From positions 1,326,501 to 1,390,500 of the forward strand of contig JAULSR010000007.1 of the NCBI GenBank assembly GCA_030512295.1: a stretch of 64,000 nucleotides of DNA, in the 5' to 3' direction. Shown here one piece after another: positions 21,251-33,032 of this stretch. The position numbers were made by a program, and so were the translations under genes. The DNA is from Bombardia bombarda. Taxonomy: Eukaryota > Ascomycota > Sordariomycetes > Sordariales > Lasiosphaeriaceae. The notes beneath the pieces were generated by a model that was not told where the DNA came from, did no database searches, and was given only the letters and a program-made list of their open reading frames with translations. The stretch's first letter is position 1. Each line of letters opens with the position of its first letter.

Positions 21251-23526
21251 TTATCGTACCGACTTATTGTACAGGCTAAGAAGCCAGTTCTTGTTAAGCC
21301 CCGCAAAGTTTCCTAATAAAAACGGACGAACTACTTGAAGGGCTTGCGGATTTTTAAGGACGACAACCGCAATACATCCCAGACCACCGCCCAAGACAGC
21401 TGTAAGAAACAACCTGGTTGAACTTTTCCGGCCTATCACAAGTCCCCCAAGCGTTATTCCGATGGATAGTGAAACGCTAATGGCCATACCAGATAGGAAC
21501 CATAAGCACGGTCCTTCCAATGATTCAAACCAATCTGGCGGCTCGGAGACATCTGGATTGCTCAAAGGGCCCTGAAAGTAGGCCAGAGCTAACAATGTCC
21601 CCAGAAACGTAGCCAGGGATATGCAAAGAGCCGCAAACCACCATTTCTCCCTTTTCAGCCACACTAGAAATCCGCGTCTGAGACTGTAGCCCGGGTGTTT
21701 GAGGTCTTTGTCAGAAAGCGAGACTGCACCCCCTCTCAGATGTTCGGATATCTTTTTTTTCAGCTCGTCGTCGGTGAGACTTGACGGGTCAATTTCTTGT
21801 GCGGAGAGCTCTGCTCTGATAGCGTCACCAAGTATTATCAACGCCATCCACCCTCTGGGAACCTCCGGCATGCCCTCCAGGGGCAGTTGCATATTGGCCT
21901 TGAGCCACACTAGGTAGAGCCCAACAGACCATAGGACCAGCGAAACCATGCTGATACAGAGTTGCGCGACTGAAAAGCCCCATTGAAATTGCCGACTGGG
22001 ACAGCCAGTTGTATCTGAATCATCGGCCGTCGTGCACGGTTGCCGCGCAGGCTGGCATGCTCCGTTGTTTTTGATGTAGCTGATGTGATATGTTTGGTTG
22101 TATAGGACATATTGCCTGTTCGCTGGGTTCCTGAACGGGTGGCCTCCCGTTCGGGGATCAGTCCAGTCCCAGCCAACGCCAGCTGGATCGTAATCATTGG
22201 TACTATCATGGAAGAAATAGAATGCCGAGATGTTTAATGCAGGGGCGGGAAGATGAATAGTGTTATTGAATATGGATTCAGAGTTGTGGAGCCCGTAGAA
22301 TCCGTAGCTGCTGATATCTGTACAATCATCTTGTTAGTATCATTGGCGTTAAGTTTGACGTCGGCCAGAATTCAGATGTGAGCATGTACACAAGTTGAAC
22401 TAACAGAGATATATCGCATTAAGCATGTATTTGTAATCCGGGGTATCGTCGGTTGATGGTGCATCTGGGCCGAGAAGTTGATCAGCTGCAGTTTTTGAAA
22501 CGGGTCAAGTGGATCATAAAGCCAACCACCTGTGAATAATTACTAACCATACGTAGCAGGGCCATTGACAAGGTATTCATCCCCAACTTGAATCCTGGAA
22601 CCGTCGTGTACAACAAAAACCGTCTCGCGGAATTTTGAGAATGGAACAAAAGCTGCGTCGGTGGTTTGGACAAAGGCTTCGGTGGCTGGAGTGTAGCCAG
22701 TCATGGAACCGATAATGGCGGGAAATAGCATGATATAGGTTATTACCACAATCATGAACACCCTTGTAAGTTTGGATTTGAGTACGCGACCCATGCATAT
22801 GTCTTTTGAAAGCTGAAACCAGGCGTTTATGGAGGGCTCGCGCTGCAAAAATACAAACCAAAACGTTGTATATCGAATTGGTGTAGTCACGAGGGATACC
22901 GCGATATAGTCTGCAAACACAGTCCAGGTGAAATATGACAGGACGGCTTGGCCAATCCGACCGAGTATCTGTGTAGCATGCATAAATTAGGATATACGTC
23001 AGTCTACGCTTAGGGGCATGTATGAAAGGGGGGAAGTTCAAAGAGAAGATGATCTTACCGTGTCCCAGATAACGTCAATAATCTTTGCCAGCGCGAAGGG
23101 GAAGGACCCAAATGGCATTGTGACGTCGAAGAATCCCCTTATCCACCAGTCACTCTTCGTGACACCACCATCCACAGAAAATGTGGCATCGATGCCGCAT
23201 ACTCCAACATAATAACTGGAGTAGTAATCTGCTAATGGATCAACATACACCATTTTGTTGAAAAGAATGAAGATGAAAAGGAGTAAAACGAAAAGCCAGG
23301 CCGCAAAGGCAGACCACTTGACTACCCGGAGCCATGTGACTGCCTTCAGGTCGTTCCACAAATCTCGGGAGGGTTCTCGAAAGGGCTTCACTATGTTCAG
23401 CCCAACCTTCTGCAAACCACCGAACAGCTTGACATATTTTCGGTTGTTGTTTCTGGAGTTCAATGGTCTCTGACCCAAATCTTCCAAATCCATTGAAAAG
23501 ACGGCTGGGGGTACTGCGGTGTTCAT
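21251..23526 (-). CDS. Multi-pass membrane protein of unknown function (fungal-specific family)
   Basis: Four exons on the minus strand (23059-23526, 22548-22968, 22405-22485, 21251-22317) join in frame to 678 aa. I do not recognise the family. Seen in the sequence: a basic N-terminal cytosolic part, a transmembrane helix at about 70-90, an extracytoplasmic-looking segment with DWTDPRTGG, Asn-linked glycosylation sequons (NNTI, NIS, NQT) and paired cysteines (ACQPARQPC), then a helix ending in VWLK. A cytoplasmic domain follows with PEVPRGWMAL and SSLTDDELKKKI, and three more helices near the C-terminus. The paralogue at 16062-18178 is broken. The pairwise similarity supports every exon border. 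The alternating loops with sequons and cysteines suggest a surface or endomembrane protein; function is unknown. Confidence 0.8.
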
Positions 23527-24759
23527 GGCGAAGACAGAAGGGGAAGTGACAAACTGAAGTGGTGGTACCTGACTTTGCTGTTTTGAAGATGAAGATGGCG
23601 AGACTGTATAAGTTCAAACGGTTATTGAATGAACATGAACATAAATTATAGAGAACATTGTTTTGGTACCTGGATGGCAGGGCTGGGCTTTTAAGCTTCC
23701 TCCCAGTCTATTTCTACTTCAAATTGACCTTGGCACCTACCTGCCCAAGGGGTAGCCCGGAGGCTGGATACGGAGGTGAGACAAATCTATTGCAAATAGG
23801 TACTGAAAGGGGTTGTAGCTTTAGGTCCCTGTTACATCTCCCGCCATTTCACATGCTGTAGAATAACTAGACGCCAACCAAGGTACCGAATTTTGAGACC
23901 ACCGCACTCATAAAATCAGGCTTCGCGCCGGAGCTTTTTTGTTGTCGCCACCGAGCCTCGTTCTACCACACCATTTGTATGTGGTACACGGTGAACCGAA
24001 TGATTGGCCCAGACAAGCTACAACATATGTATGCCCGGCGGCATCGCAGCAAACGGACGTCTGAAATAGGAGAGGTGCGAACCATGAGGATGCGCAGTTG
24101 GAACTAGTACTGCCTGAAGGCATTGATCCAGGCGATCAAATGTCATTTTACCCATGGACTTGGGCAACGCCGGACTAAGTAGCTTATCTACAGTATGCGG
24201 GGAGCCTTCAAACATCCCCAAGCAGTTGGAGGCGTGTAAGGACCACGACATGAGTGGAATTTTAAAAAAGCATGAAGCTGAAAAAAGAGCACTTGCGTAC
24301 ATAGTAAAAGGGGATGTCATCCTAGAGAGACGCCCCAATCTATTCCATGGTCCGCGTTTATCGAAACACGGCAAATAGGTGGCACGGTCAGCCACCATCC
24401 CTCTCAACTCAGCTCATTGTCGACTTACGCCTCAAGCCTGATGTGTATACACACCTACCAAGTACCCCCTGCCACCTTTTCGCTGTCTATTTTTTGGGGG
24501 GCTTTGTATCATTGTAAAGCTGGAAGGCCGCAGCTTGGGCTGCCTCGCATCTCCCCATTACCGCCTGGCGGGACATGCGCGGGTAAGGCACTTCATCAAC
24601 CCCTTGAAGAAGTTGAAGTTGCACCCAGAAAATAGCTGCCAGGCCTCCCCTCTTTGCCCGATGGGTATTTCACAGCTTTCTCGTGGTCAAAACGAGACTG
24701 GCAGCTTACGAAACACGCCCTTCCCTACGCGCCGATCAACTTACGCCAATTTCAACGCC
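23527..24759. other. Intergenic region, no gene supported
   Basis: 1.2 kb. An ATG-initiated frame at 24154-24378 (74 codons) and an antisense frame at 24018-24407 are open but show no motif, signal or introns; I do not call them. The rest is promoter sequence of the membrane-protein gene and 5' flank of the PQQ-like gene. Confidence 0.5.
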
Positions 24760-25360
24760 ATGTCTCCTCTGCCTAGCTTGCTTTTCTGCCTCCTGTCTAT
24801 TTCCTTGACAGGTTCCGCTTCTACAGCTGGCAATTGGTCAGGCTGGGGACCTGGGCAGCCCACTGAACAATCGCTGGGCCCGTGACAACACCATCATTTC
24901 GTCGTCAAGCATCGCCTCCCTCACCGAACACTGCACCATATCCCACCCTATTGGCGTCCTTGCCAAACCCGTCATACAACATGGCATCGCCTACTACCAT
25001 ATGTCGTGTCCAGTGGGAGGCCAACATCACCTCCATCATCACCAGTTTACGCGACAGTGTCACCCTCCCAGGTGCAGTACATCAGGGCCATGTCGCGCAC
25101 TAGCCCGCAGATTGCTGGTGAAACCATTTTCGTCGGGACGCAACTTCATGCCCTCGTCGTTGCGCTCAGCCGCACAACCGGCCAGACCCTCGCCGTAATC
25201 CAGATCAACCCTCACCCCTATGCCGTCATTACGCAGTCCCCTACCTTCTTTGACGGCAAGCTCTTCATCGGCACCTCCAGCTTCGAGCATTACTACGCCC
25301 CTGACGCAAGCTACCCCTGCTGTTCCCTCTCAGCCAACTTTGTCGCCCTCGAATTCTCCC

Positions 25361-25390
25361 CCTCAACCTCAACCTCAACCTCAACCTCAA
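25361..25390 (+). repeat. CCTCAA hexanucleotide microsatellite, 5 units
   Basis: Five perfect CCTCAA units inside the PQQ-like gene, reading as alternating Thr and Ser in the open frame. Confidence 0.9.
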
Positions 25391-26412
25391 ACCCTAGCCC
25401 CCATTCCTACCCCAGGCATAACCCGCCCAAACCTCGCTTCCGCGTCCTGCAGAACATAACTACCATCCCCTTATCCCAGCGCCAAGCAGGCTGGGCCGGC
25501 GCCTCCATCTGGGGCAGCCAGCCCTCCTTCTCGTCCCGCCGACGCCTCGCCTTCATCGGCACAGGCAACACCTACTCCACCTCGGCCTCTACGCGCGCCT
25601 GCCAGCTCGCAAACGACCTGACCGCTTACATCCTCAACGGCCCGGACCCATGTCTCCCTCAGGATGTCCTACAGGACTCTGTCCTCGCCATCGACATTGA
25701 CACGGGCAAGGTCGGATGGACGCACCAATCCACTGGCGTGGACGCATATAAAGGCGCGTGCGGCTATCCAGGTCTGGGCCCGCGTAACAGCGCGCTCTGT
25801 CCGCAGGTGCCGGGGCCGGATGCAGATTTCGGGATGGCGCCTGCGTATGTTCCATCATCAACAAGCACACAACACGGCCATGGTGATGATGACATGGTGG
25901 TGCTGGGACGCAAGAACGGGGTGATCCATGCCCTCTCTGCTGTCACGGGGCAAAATGGAATGGTCCACCGTTGCCGGGCAAGGCGGGATAGGCGGCGGGC
26001 TGGCATGGGACGTTGCTGTCGATGACAAGCAGGTGTATTTCGCTGTGATCAATACGGAGTTTCTGTCATGGCAGCTCAAGCCGTCTAACATTACTGTTGA
26101 CCGTGGTGCCTACGGCGCGCTGGATGTGAAGAATGGCAGGATCATCTGGCCGACAGCCGTGCCCTAGCAGGGTGTCTGCTATGCACCGCCGAGCGCCGTG
26201 GGGGACGTGGTGCTGGTTGCGAGGACGGGGCAGGATCCGCCTGGGACGACCAGCTATGACCAGACGAAGGGGGGATTGGTGGCGCTGGATAAGAAGACGG
26301 GGAGGGTCGTGCTGGATTGGGATTTGGGTTCGAGTGCGCACAGCGGGGCGGCGATTGCTGGGTTGATGGTGGGAACGGGGCATAGTGGTGCGTCGCCCAT
26401 GGCGGATGTGCC

Positions 26413-26436
26413 GGGGGGGGGGGGGGGGGGGGGGGG
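26413..26436 (+). repeat. Homopolymer of 24 G
   Basis: Uninterrupted run of 24 G near the 3' end of the broken PQQ-like gene. Tracts of this length are highly unstable in replication and unreliable in sequencing, so the true length and downstream frame are uncertain. Confidence 0.95.
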
Positions 26437-26490
26437 TTCATGTCTTTGAAGTGGGAGGGTGAGGTCGATGGGGAGGAGGAGTGGAAGTAA

Positions 26491-27739
26491 ACAAAACGTG
26501 TGAAGTCCATTGTGTGGGGTCCATTATAGGGGCTAGGGGTTAATTCTAGGGGTAAGCAGCTGATGTGGAGACTGCGCTACGGGATCCGGCCGTCGAAATA
26601 CGAAGGGTTGTTGACGGAAATTTGGGAACAAAGAAAGAAGAGATTCAGTAGTTTGCAGGAGTCTGTAGTGTCAAAAAAGTGTTAAAGGGAACTTTACATT
26701 TGCTTAAATTGAAACTCATGGTAGGCAAAAAGCGTCAAACTAGCGGACTGTCTAGTTGGAGGGAATGTTGCGGAATACGAAGCTTATACGGCCGAAATTC
26801 TCATCTTTCTGCGGATGCCAGCTCGGGCCGAGTCTAGAATTTTGTCGAAAAGAAGAGAATTTAGGTCGTTCTTTATGAGACCGGGGTCTCTTTCAGCCTC
26901 CTTGATTGTTCTCTTAGCCCAAGTCGACCGCATCAAAGATTCCCACCCCAACTGCTGGGTGGAGACAAAAGGACCTTGATGGCCCCGGTGCGCCAAATGT
27001 AGACTTCTAATCCCACGCAAACCCACAATTACCCTACGCGTCACGCGTCATTCCACGAGCACAGGGTTAGGGTGAGTGCCAGCACCGCCCGCTTATCTTA
27101 TCGCGATTTAGAGGTCGGAAAGTGAGTGAGCCAGTCAGTTGCGAGTTGCCACCAGCCATTTCCCAATCCATCCGTCCCCTCCCCCACCCCCCCCTTCTCT
27201 CGGCCCTCACGCAGCGACACGCAGCGGACACTCTTTCTATTTCCTCTCTTTTTGAAGCGACTGCACCTTCTAGACGGCACCAGAAACCGACGTCGTGAAA
27301 CAAATCCGGGTTCCCAGACTGACTCCAACAAAGAGGGGACAAAGCTTCTGGAGGAAGGAAGGAAGGACCCTGTTCCATCTGTTCCATCTGTTCCAAATAA
27401 TTTCATCCGTCCTTTCCCCCCAAAATGCGGCCTGTTTGACTACGGCAGACCCGACCCCTCTCGCCCAACCTGTTCCGCTTTCTCGCAAATATCGACAAAG
27501 CTTTGCACGCGCAAACAACCACTGCATTACAGCGCTCAATAAAGCCCTCGCAGCTTCCAAACCGCAGCATACCACCACAAGTCGCATCGACTCCCCGCCA
27601 GCACCAGCAGCCCCAATACGGAGAGAGCAGGCCACGAATACTCAGTCGGGGCTATCACGTTTGGGCAAACGCGAATAGATTGGTCGTTTATTGGGCGACG
27701 CGACGTCGACGAAGAAGCGCAAGTCATCGCCACACAAAC
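26491..27739. other. Intergenic region upstream of RNase H1
   Basis: 1.25 kb; no gene supported. The last 600 bp are pyrimidine-rich (runs of C and CT), consistent with the promoter and 5' UTR of the RNase H1 gene. The element TCTGTTCCA is tandemly repeated at about 27378-27398. Confidence 0.5.
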
Positions 27740-28912
27740 ATGCCACCCGCAGCGAACAAGAGAGCCAGCGCTGGCTCTGGGTCCCAGCCAGCACCCAAGA
27801 AACGCAAGTTGGAGAGCGGCGAACAGAAATACTATGCTGTGCGCGCTGGCTTCAAGCCGGGCGTCTACACCAGTTGGAATATCTGCCAGCAGCAGATTTC
27901 GGGGTTCAAGGGAGCTCAATGTGCGTCCCCCTCCCCTCTATCCCCCCATCAGTTCAAGCCCCCCCACTGACGCTCTACACCGCCAACAGTCAAGTCCTTC
28001 CTTTCATATGCAGACGCCTCTGCCTTCGCCGAGGGCCACGACCCCCCGTCTGGCGCAACTTCAGACAAGCCGATCCGCTTCTACGGCGTCGGCGTCGGCC
28101 GCAAGCCGGGCGTCTACACGGACTGGTCCAAGGCACAGGAGGCCATCGTCGGCTGGAAGGGCCCCAAGTACAAGAAGTTCGAGACACGCTCCCAGGCCGA
28201 GGCGTTCGTGCGCCAGTTTACCATGGCGAACACCGCTGGCGCGAGCAGCGCTGCAGCTGATGGCAACGACGAAGACGAGGAGCGGGAGGAAGAGGAGGCA
28301 GAGGATTCTGACGACGTGGTTGAGGTGCCGCCGCCTGCGAAACAGGCCAAGACCACAGCCACCGCCACCGCGAGCAAGGTCGTTGAGATGATGGTGGTGT
28401 ACACAGATGGCAGTTCCCGAGGCAATGGCAAGGTCGGCGCTGCGGCGGGAGTGGGCGTCTACTTTGGGGAGGGTGATATGAGGTATGTCTTGTCTGAACC
28501 ACTTTTTGCTCTTTCGCAATGGAACACTAGCACTAACCCCGCCATTAGAAACGTCTCGGAACCCCTGGACGGCGAGGTCCAGACGAACCAGCGCGCCGAG
28601 CTCACGGGAGTTCTGAAAGCGCTGCAGATCCTCCCCACCGACCAGGGCGTCGAGATCCGCACCGACAGCACGTACGCGATCAACTGCGCGACGGTGTGGT
28701 ATGCCAACTGGGAGCGCAACGATTGGAGGACGCCCCGCGGCGCCGTCATGAACCAAGATCTCATCAAGGCCATCCACGCCAAGATCGAGGAGCGCGAGGC
28801 CCGTGGAACAAGGACAAAACTCACGTGGGTCAAGGGTCACAGTACTGACCCAGGCAACATTAAGGCGGACGGACTGGCTGTAGAGGGCGCGAAGAAGAAG
28901 ATGAGGATGTGA
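27740..28912 (+). CDS. Ribonuclease H1 with two RNA-DNA hybrid-binding domains
   Basis: Degrades the RNA strand of RNA-DNA hybrids (R-loops, primers). Exons 27740-27920, 27990-28482, 28549-28912 join to 345 aa. Two N-terminal hybrid-binding (caulimovirus-VI/RNase H1) domains: YYAVRAGFKPGVYTSW with the following QISGFKGAQFKSF (about 31-77), and FYGVGVGRKPGVYTDW with VGWKGPKYKKF (about 91-137). A long acidic Glu/Asp-rich linker (about 155-180) follows, then the catalytic domain from about 196. Active-site acids are visible in VVYTDGSSRGNGK, NQRAELTGVLKAL, IRTDSTYAINC and KGHSTDPGN..ADGLA, matching the D-E-D-D set and the conserved His. A basic stretch (KKRK, about 20-23) may be a nuclear localisation signal. 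Identification is firm. Confidence 0.95.
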
Positions 28913-29643
28913 ATAAGGACAGACTGCATTTATGTTCGCGTTTGGGCGAAAGTGGTTGACTGATACCCCCCTTCCATAATTTGTTGCTTTTGCTAGGAAT
29001 TGGAGCCGTATTACACTACTTGGCGGGTTTCAATTCGTTATCTTTAATCTTTGCTTGGAGATTCGTCACGCTTAACGCTCCCTTTTTCCCATGTGTCTAA
29101 TAGGGGAACCAGTGAAGGTACATATCGTGGTTGTTGGTGGCAAGTCGTTGGTGATATTACTACAATCTTTGATAGCTCTGAGATCAGCTTATGTAAATGT
29201 TTGTTTGGGATGATGGATTTGGTGGAGAATGAAAGGGAGAGATGAGGCGAAGGACATCCCTTGAGATCGTGGCGGGCTGCCTCTGATCTGTCCCTTTTTC
29301 CGCGGTTGGGCCCTGTCCCAAAAGACGAGGCAAAGCATCCCCAGTGATGTGAATAAAGACGATGCGGGGGTGGCAGCTATCTCCGCGGTTTATACGCAGT
29401 CTACAGTCCTTCTATCATTCTCTGGCAGGGTAGTAGCTGGCGGAGCCCACCTCCGAGACCTATCTCCTGGTCGGATATGCTGTCACTCGACGTCACAGGC
29501 TCATCACCACCCAGTCCAATACAGCGGGGCAGGCTGTATATAGGAGTCAGCAACAACCCCCAACACACCGCCTCCTTTCCCCCCTTTTGTCTTTCTCCCA
29601 AAGGTTGCCACGAGCCTTATCACCAACGCTAAGCTTCTTCACG
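28913..29643. other. Intergenic region
   Basis: 730 bp between two genes of the same direction: 3' UTR of RNase H1 and a C-rich pre-ATG tract typical of a fungal 5' UTR at 29550-29640. No gene was seen. Confidence 0.55.
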
Positions 29644-30463
29644 ATGCCCATCACACGACCAACCGTACACACCCTGCGTGCCACGCTGGCACTGGCCCGG
29701 CCCGAAGCCCTCCACTGCCCGCGGCACTTTTTCCTCCCGGCGATGCAGCAGCGCTTCGCCTCCCTCAACGACAGGAACTACGCCAAGAACGCGCCGACCA
29801 GCCCCAGCGGCCGCAACCCCAAAGAGGAGATCGACATGGACTTTGACATTGACGACCCGCCCGAGGCGGCGGCGGCGTCGACGGCGGCAGGAGTAGCAGA
29901 GAAGGTGGGCAAGGCGAGCACGAGCACCACATCGTCATCCTCTGGCACGGGCTCGTCGAATCGGCCTGCGTACGACGCGCCCACCGGGCAGATCATAGAG
30001 CCGGGCAATAACAAGATGCTGTATGTCTGCCCTGCTGTCTTTTCTCTCTTCTCCCTGTCTACACCGGACGGTGGTGGTGGCGTCGTCGGCGGTTGGTTGT
30101 GGCCGCCGCTGTCTTTCTAGCCCCCCATCATGTCATGACTAGTGATAACCAAACCCTACCCTATCTGGTGTGTCGTGTTGTATGGAGCAAAAAGTAGAAG
30201 AGCCCTAGCCCTCCTCAAAAGCCTGACAATCTCGACCCAGATACGCATCGGTGGGCGCGCTCGGCCTGGCGGGCCTGTACATGGCGCTCAAGACGACGCC
30301 GACGGACGAGGAGGGCAACCCGCGGCCCAGCGCGGAGCTGGACCCCGGCACCGACGCCCGTGGCCGCCACTCCATCACCACCAAGGGGAGGCAGCACCAT
30401 GATCTGCCGGCGCATACTCCAGGTGGGAGTAACTTGCAGAAGAATTTGCGTCGGGGAGATTGA
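29644..30463 (+). CDS. Small mitochondrial single-pass membrane protein, uncharacterised
   Basis: Two exons (29644-30020 and 30241-30463) joined by a 220-nt intron with donor GTATGT and acceptor CCCAG; 199 aa. The first 40 residues are rich in Arg, Thr and Leu and have few acidic residues, ending in MQQRFASLN, as in a mitochondrial targeting sequence. An acidic patch (MDFDIDDPPE) and a Ser/Thr/Ala-rich linker follow. After the splice a single transmembrane helix (SVGALGLAGLYMAL, about 128-142) is followed by a short hydrophilic, His/Lys-rich tail ending NLQKNLRRGD. The layout suggests an inner-membrane protein with one anchor. I cannot name it or give a function. Confidence 0.75.
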
Positions 30464-33032
30464 ATGACGGGTTTGGATTGGAGGGCTTAGGGAGTGAGTG
30501 GGTGGGTGTTGTGGGTGTGCAAAATGTGTAGGTTAGGCGGGTCAGGGGTTGGGAGGAAGGTTTGTCAGGGGATGGGGAAAATGAAGTGGAGTGAGGAGTT
30601 TGGGGGATATAACACTAACTATAGGACAAAAAAGGGGGAGGGTGTCGTCGGTTGGTCTGTGACGATGGTGTACATGTACATATGGACAGTGGTTGTTCTG
30701 TTGTGTATACGGTTAACGTCGCTCTTGGTCATCTTGTGATGGGGTTTGGTCACGCGCCCTGACCACCAAAAACAAAGTCCATACCTGGTTGAGATCGTGT
30801 CAGACAAAGATCGTTTTTGGAACATGAATGTAGCCTTTTACACAAACGTATAATGATGATGCTTCAGAAATCTGTACAAAAGCCATGGGAACTACCTATT
30901 CATCATTTATGGGCAAATGAGATACTTGTTCAGGTCGGAGAGTTGATGGTGAATGCGTTAATTCACGCAGCGAGTGCCTTTTCTGTTTCGTTGCCAGCGA
31001 GCCAGGGTTTCAAGGATACAGCATGGTTTCGGTTGCAAGACGTGAACACGGCAGGGTTCGTAGAGTGAAGTAGAAGTGCCTTGTATTGTAACAAAGGGAA
31101 AAGGTTCTATAGAAGTGGTATATGATGCTCTGGTTGAGCTACAGTGGCTAGTGAGCATGTGGCTGCAGTTGACACGCTCCTTTGTGGGGTTCAGGGGTAG
31201 TGAGCATGAGCCACCCTTTGAGGTGCCCGATGCCCCTGTCCTTGCAGGGGGTAGTTCTTGTCACAGGTTGTGCGCCGCGATCTGAATGGCGATAGTTTGG
31301 ATAAAGAGAAAAAGAAATGACGAGCTGGGGAAACTGACGGGAACTACTGGTAGGTGTAAGTCGGGGCCATAACTCGTTGGGGGATGCAAAATATATCATT
31401 TACCTTCAGGAGACTCGTCTCTCATCCCAATTCCTTGCCCAGCTTATTTTACTAGGGCTTTGGTATTATCTTTTCACTTTCTCACTGTGACATTTCATCA
31501 CGTGGGAGATCTTATCAATCTCTTAACAACTTCTCTCGTCAGCTTGCAGCCGACATAAGTATGATCCTTCACTAAAATAAGCCCCCATTCTTCTAGTCCT
31601 GTTCAGCAGAGACTCATACTTGCTTCGGGTCTTCTCTAATCATATTCCTAATATTAACGCTAGCGTGAACTTGAAGCCTAGTACGGGTCATCAGCCCTGT
31701 GGTGTTCGTCCCATTTTCATCATTTGGACGATGATTCATTGCTTTCTTACGCGCCAGTTGCGATCTACCAGTCGTTCAGCTGCCGCAGACATGCCTCCCA
31801 GTGCCACACCCACCCCCGCAGCCGATGCGTCCACCAACGCACCAGCCGCTCTTGGCTCCACGGTGTTGAGGATCTAGGGGCCCTCCAAACCTTGTGAGCA
31901 AGAACAAGGTGAAGCGCCTCATCAAAAAGAACAAGGCTGCCATTGGATCGACCACGGTCCTTGGGGTAATGCAAGGGACCTCGGACGCGAACACAAGCCG
32001 CGGCCAATGCTAAGCGATGGTCCAGTTCTCCAATATGAATGATAATGGAGCGAGAGAGGCCTGCGTGGTCATCGACAAAGCTTTTCGTAAGAACAGCGAA
32101 TCGGTGATAATCTTTGAACTAATGCCCAACCCGGAGAAGAATATGGGGTAGTAAGAGATCGTAGAGGGGCGTTTCTGATGTTGTAATAGCGGCGGTAGAA
32201 GGATAGGATATACCTATGCCTATCTCCAGTCAGACATTATGCTAGATGACTGGGCACCTACCTAGGTAAATATCTAACTACTCCTTCACTTGGAATCGCT
32301 ATCGCGATGTGTTTGTGACATATCACCCATTATAACGACTCCACCGACGCCTGCTCATTAACACCGCATCGGTCGACCGATCTGTCGCATCCGCATATCC
32401 CATCCTTTCCAACTGCTCCCTCTACTTAAGCTACTGCCCTCCTCGACGATAGAAACCATGCTGTCGACTCTTATAACCCAGTAGAATTCCGGGGCTGGTT
32501 CCTTAGCTACCGCGTCTGCTGCTTGCTTTAATTAAAAGTTCATGCATTATGAACCCTTAACTAAAATATCAGCTGCGGCCCAAAAGACTTCTATTGGCCC
32601 CTTATTCTTTTTATAGCCGGGCAGAGGGGTAAAATGAGTGGGCTGTGACCAGTGTTAGTAGAGCCATTCTGCCACATGATTTGACCGTCTTTCATTCATA
32701 AGATAGGCCTCATCGGATGCCCATTGAGGCATGCTGATGTGGCAACACAGGCCCGTAAGGTAACACTGTTACGCCTTCATTCAGGGGCCCCGAATGACTG
32801 TAAGAAAAGGGGGTGGGCGCGCAAGTGGGGCAGGCAGCGGTTAGCGGAGCGTTGCAGGGGTCTGCCACGTGGCACCAGGGCGCCAGTTCTCCCCCTGAAA
32901 CAGCCCTAAATTCCAACCCGATCGACCGGTTGATGCAAACCAAGCGAGCCCAATTCCAACATCGCATCATCGAATCCATCCGCAATTTGACACCAGCTTC
33001 TACAGCCCACACCTGACAATTCCAGCTGTGCA
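30464..33032. other. Long intergenic region, no intact gene
   Basis: 2.6 kb. At about 31790-32150 a weakly protein-like stretch (Lys-rich NKVKRLIKKNKAAIGS followed after a stop by an Asp/Asn-rich segment) is interrupted by several stops and could be a gene relic; I recognise nothing. An exact TACCTAGGTA palindrome lies at 32259-32268. The 3' end holds the rft1 promoter. Confidence 0.45.

Larger units (their letters stand above)
24760..26490 (+). pseudogene. Broken secreted PQQ/beta-propeller oxidoreductase-like gene (polyvinyl-alcohol-dehydrogenase-like)
   Basis: Begins at ATG 24760 with a signal peptide (MSPLPSLLFCLLSISLTGSA) and NWSGWG, like secreted fungal PQQ-propeller proteins. After that the conserved reading switches frame several times: at the G4 run 24845-24848 (before LNNRWA), near 24990-25010 (HGIAYY to VQWEANITS), and at the G4 run 25947-25950 (before MEWSTVAGQGG). 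An in-frame TAG follows at about 26165 (VP*QGVCYAPPSA). Blade-like segments are still clear: ALSRTTGQTLAVIQI, DIDTGKVGWTHQSTGVDAY, ARTGQDPPGT, LDKKTGRVVLDWDLGS. A CCTCAA hexanucleotide array (25361-25390) and a 24-G tract (26413-26436) interrupt it. The C-terminus beyond the G tract is unreadable. Some shifts may be assembly errors, but their number and the stop favour a pseudogene. The family call is moderately sure. Confidence 0.65.

Noticed and set aside
24154..24378. Small gene starting MDLGNAG (74 codons)
   Set aside because: ATG present but no signal peptide, motif or homology I recognise, and an equally long antisense frame overlaps it.
31620..32160. Gene or retro-element relic
   Set aside because: Some Lys-rich coding-like sequence, but several stops, no family motif and no introns that join the pieces. 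Too weak to call.
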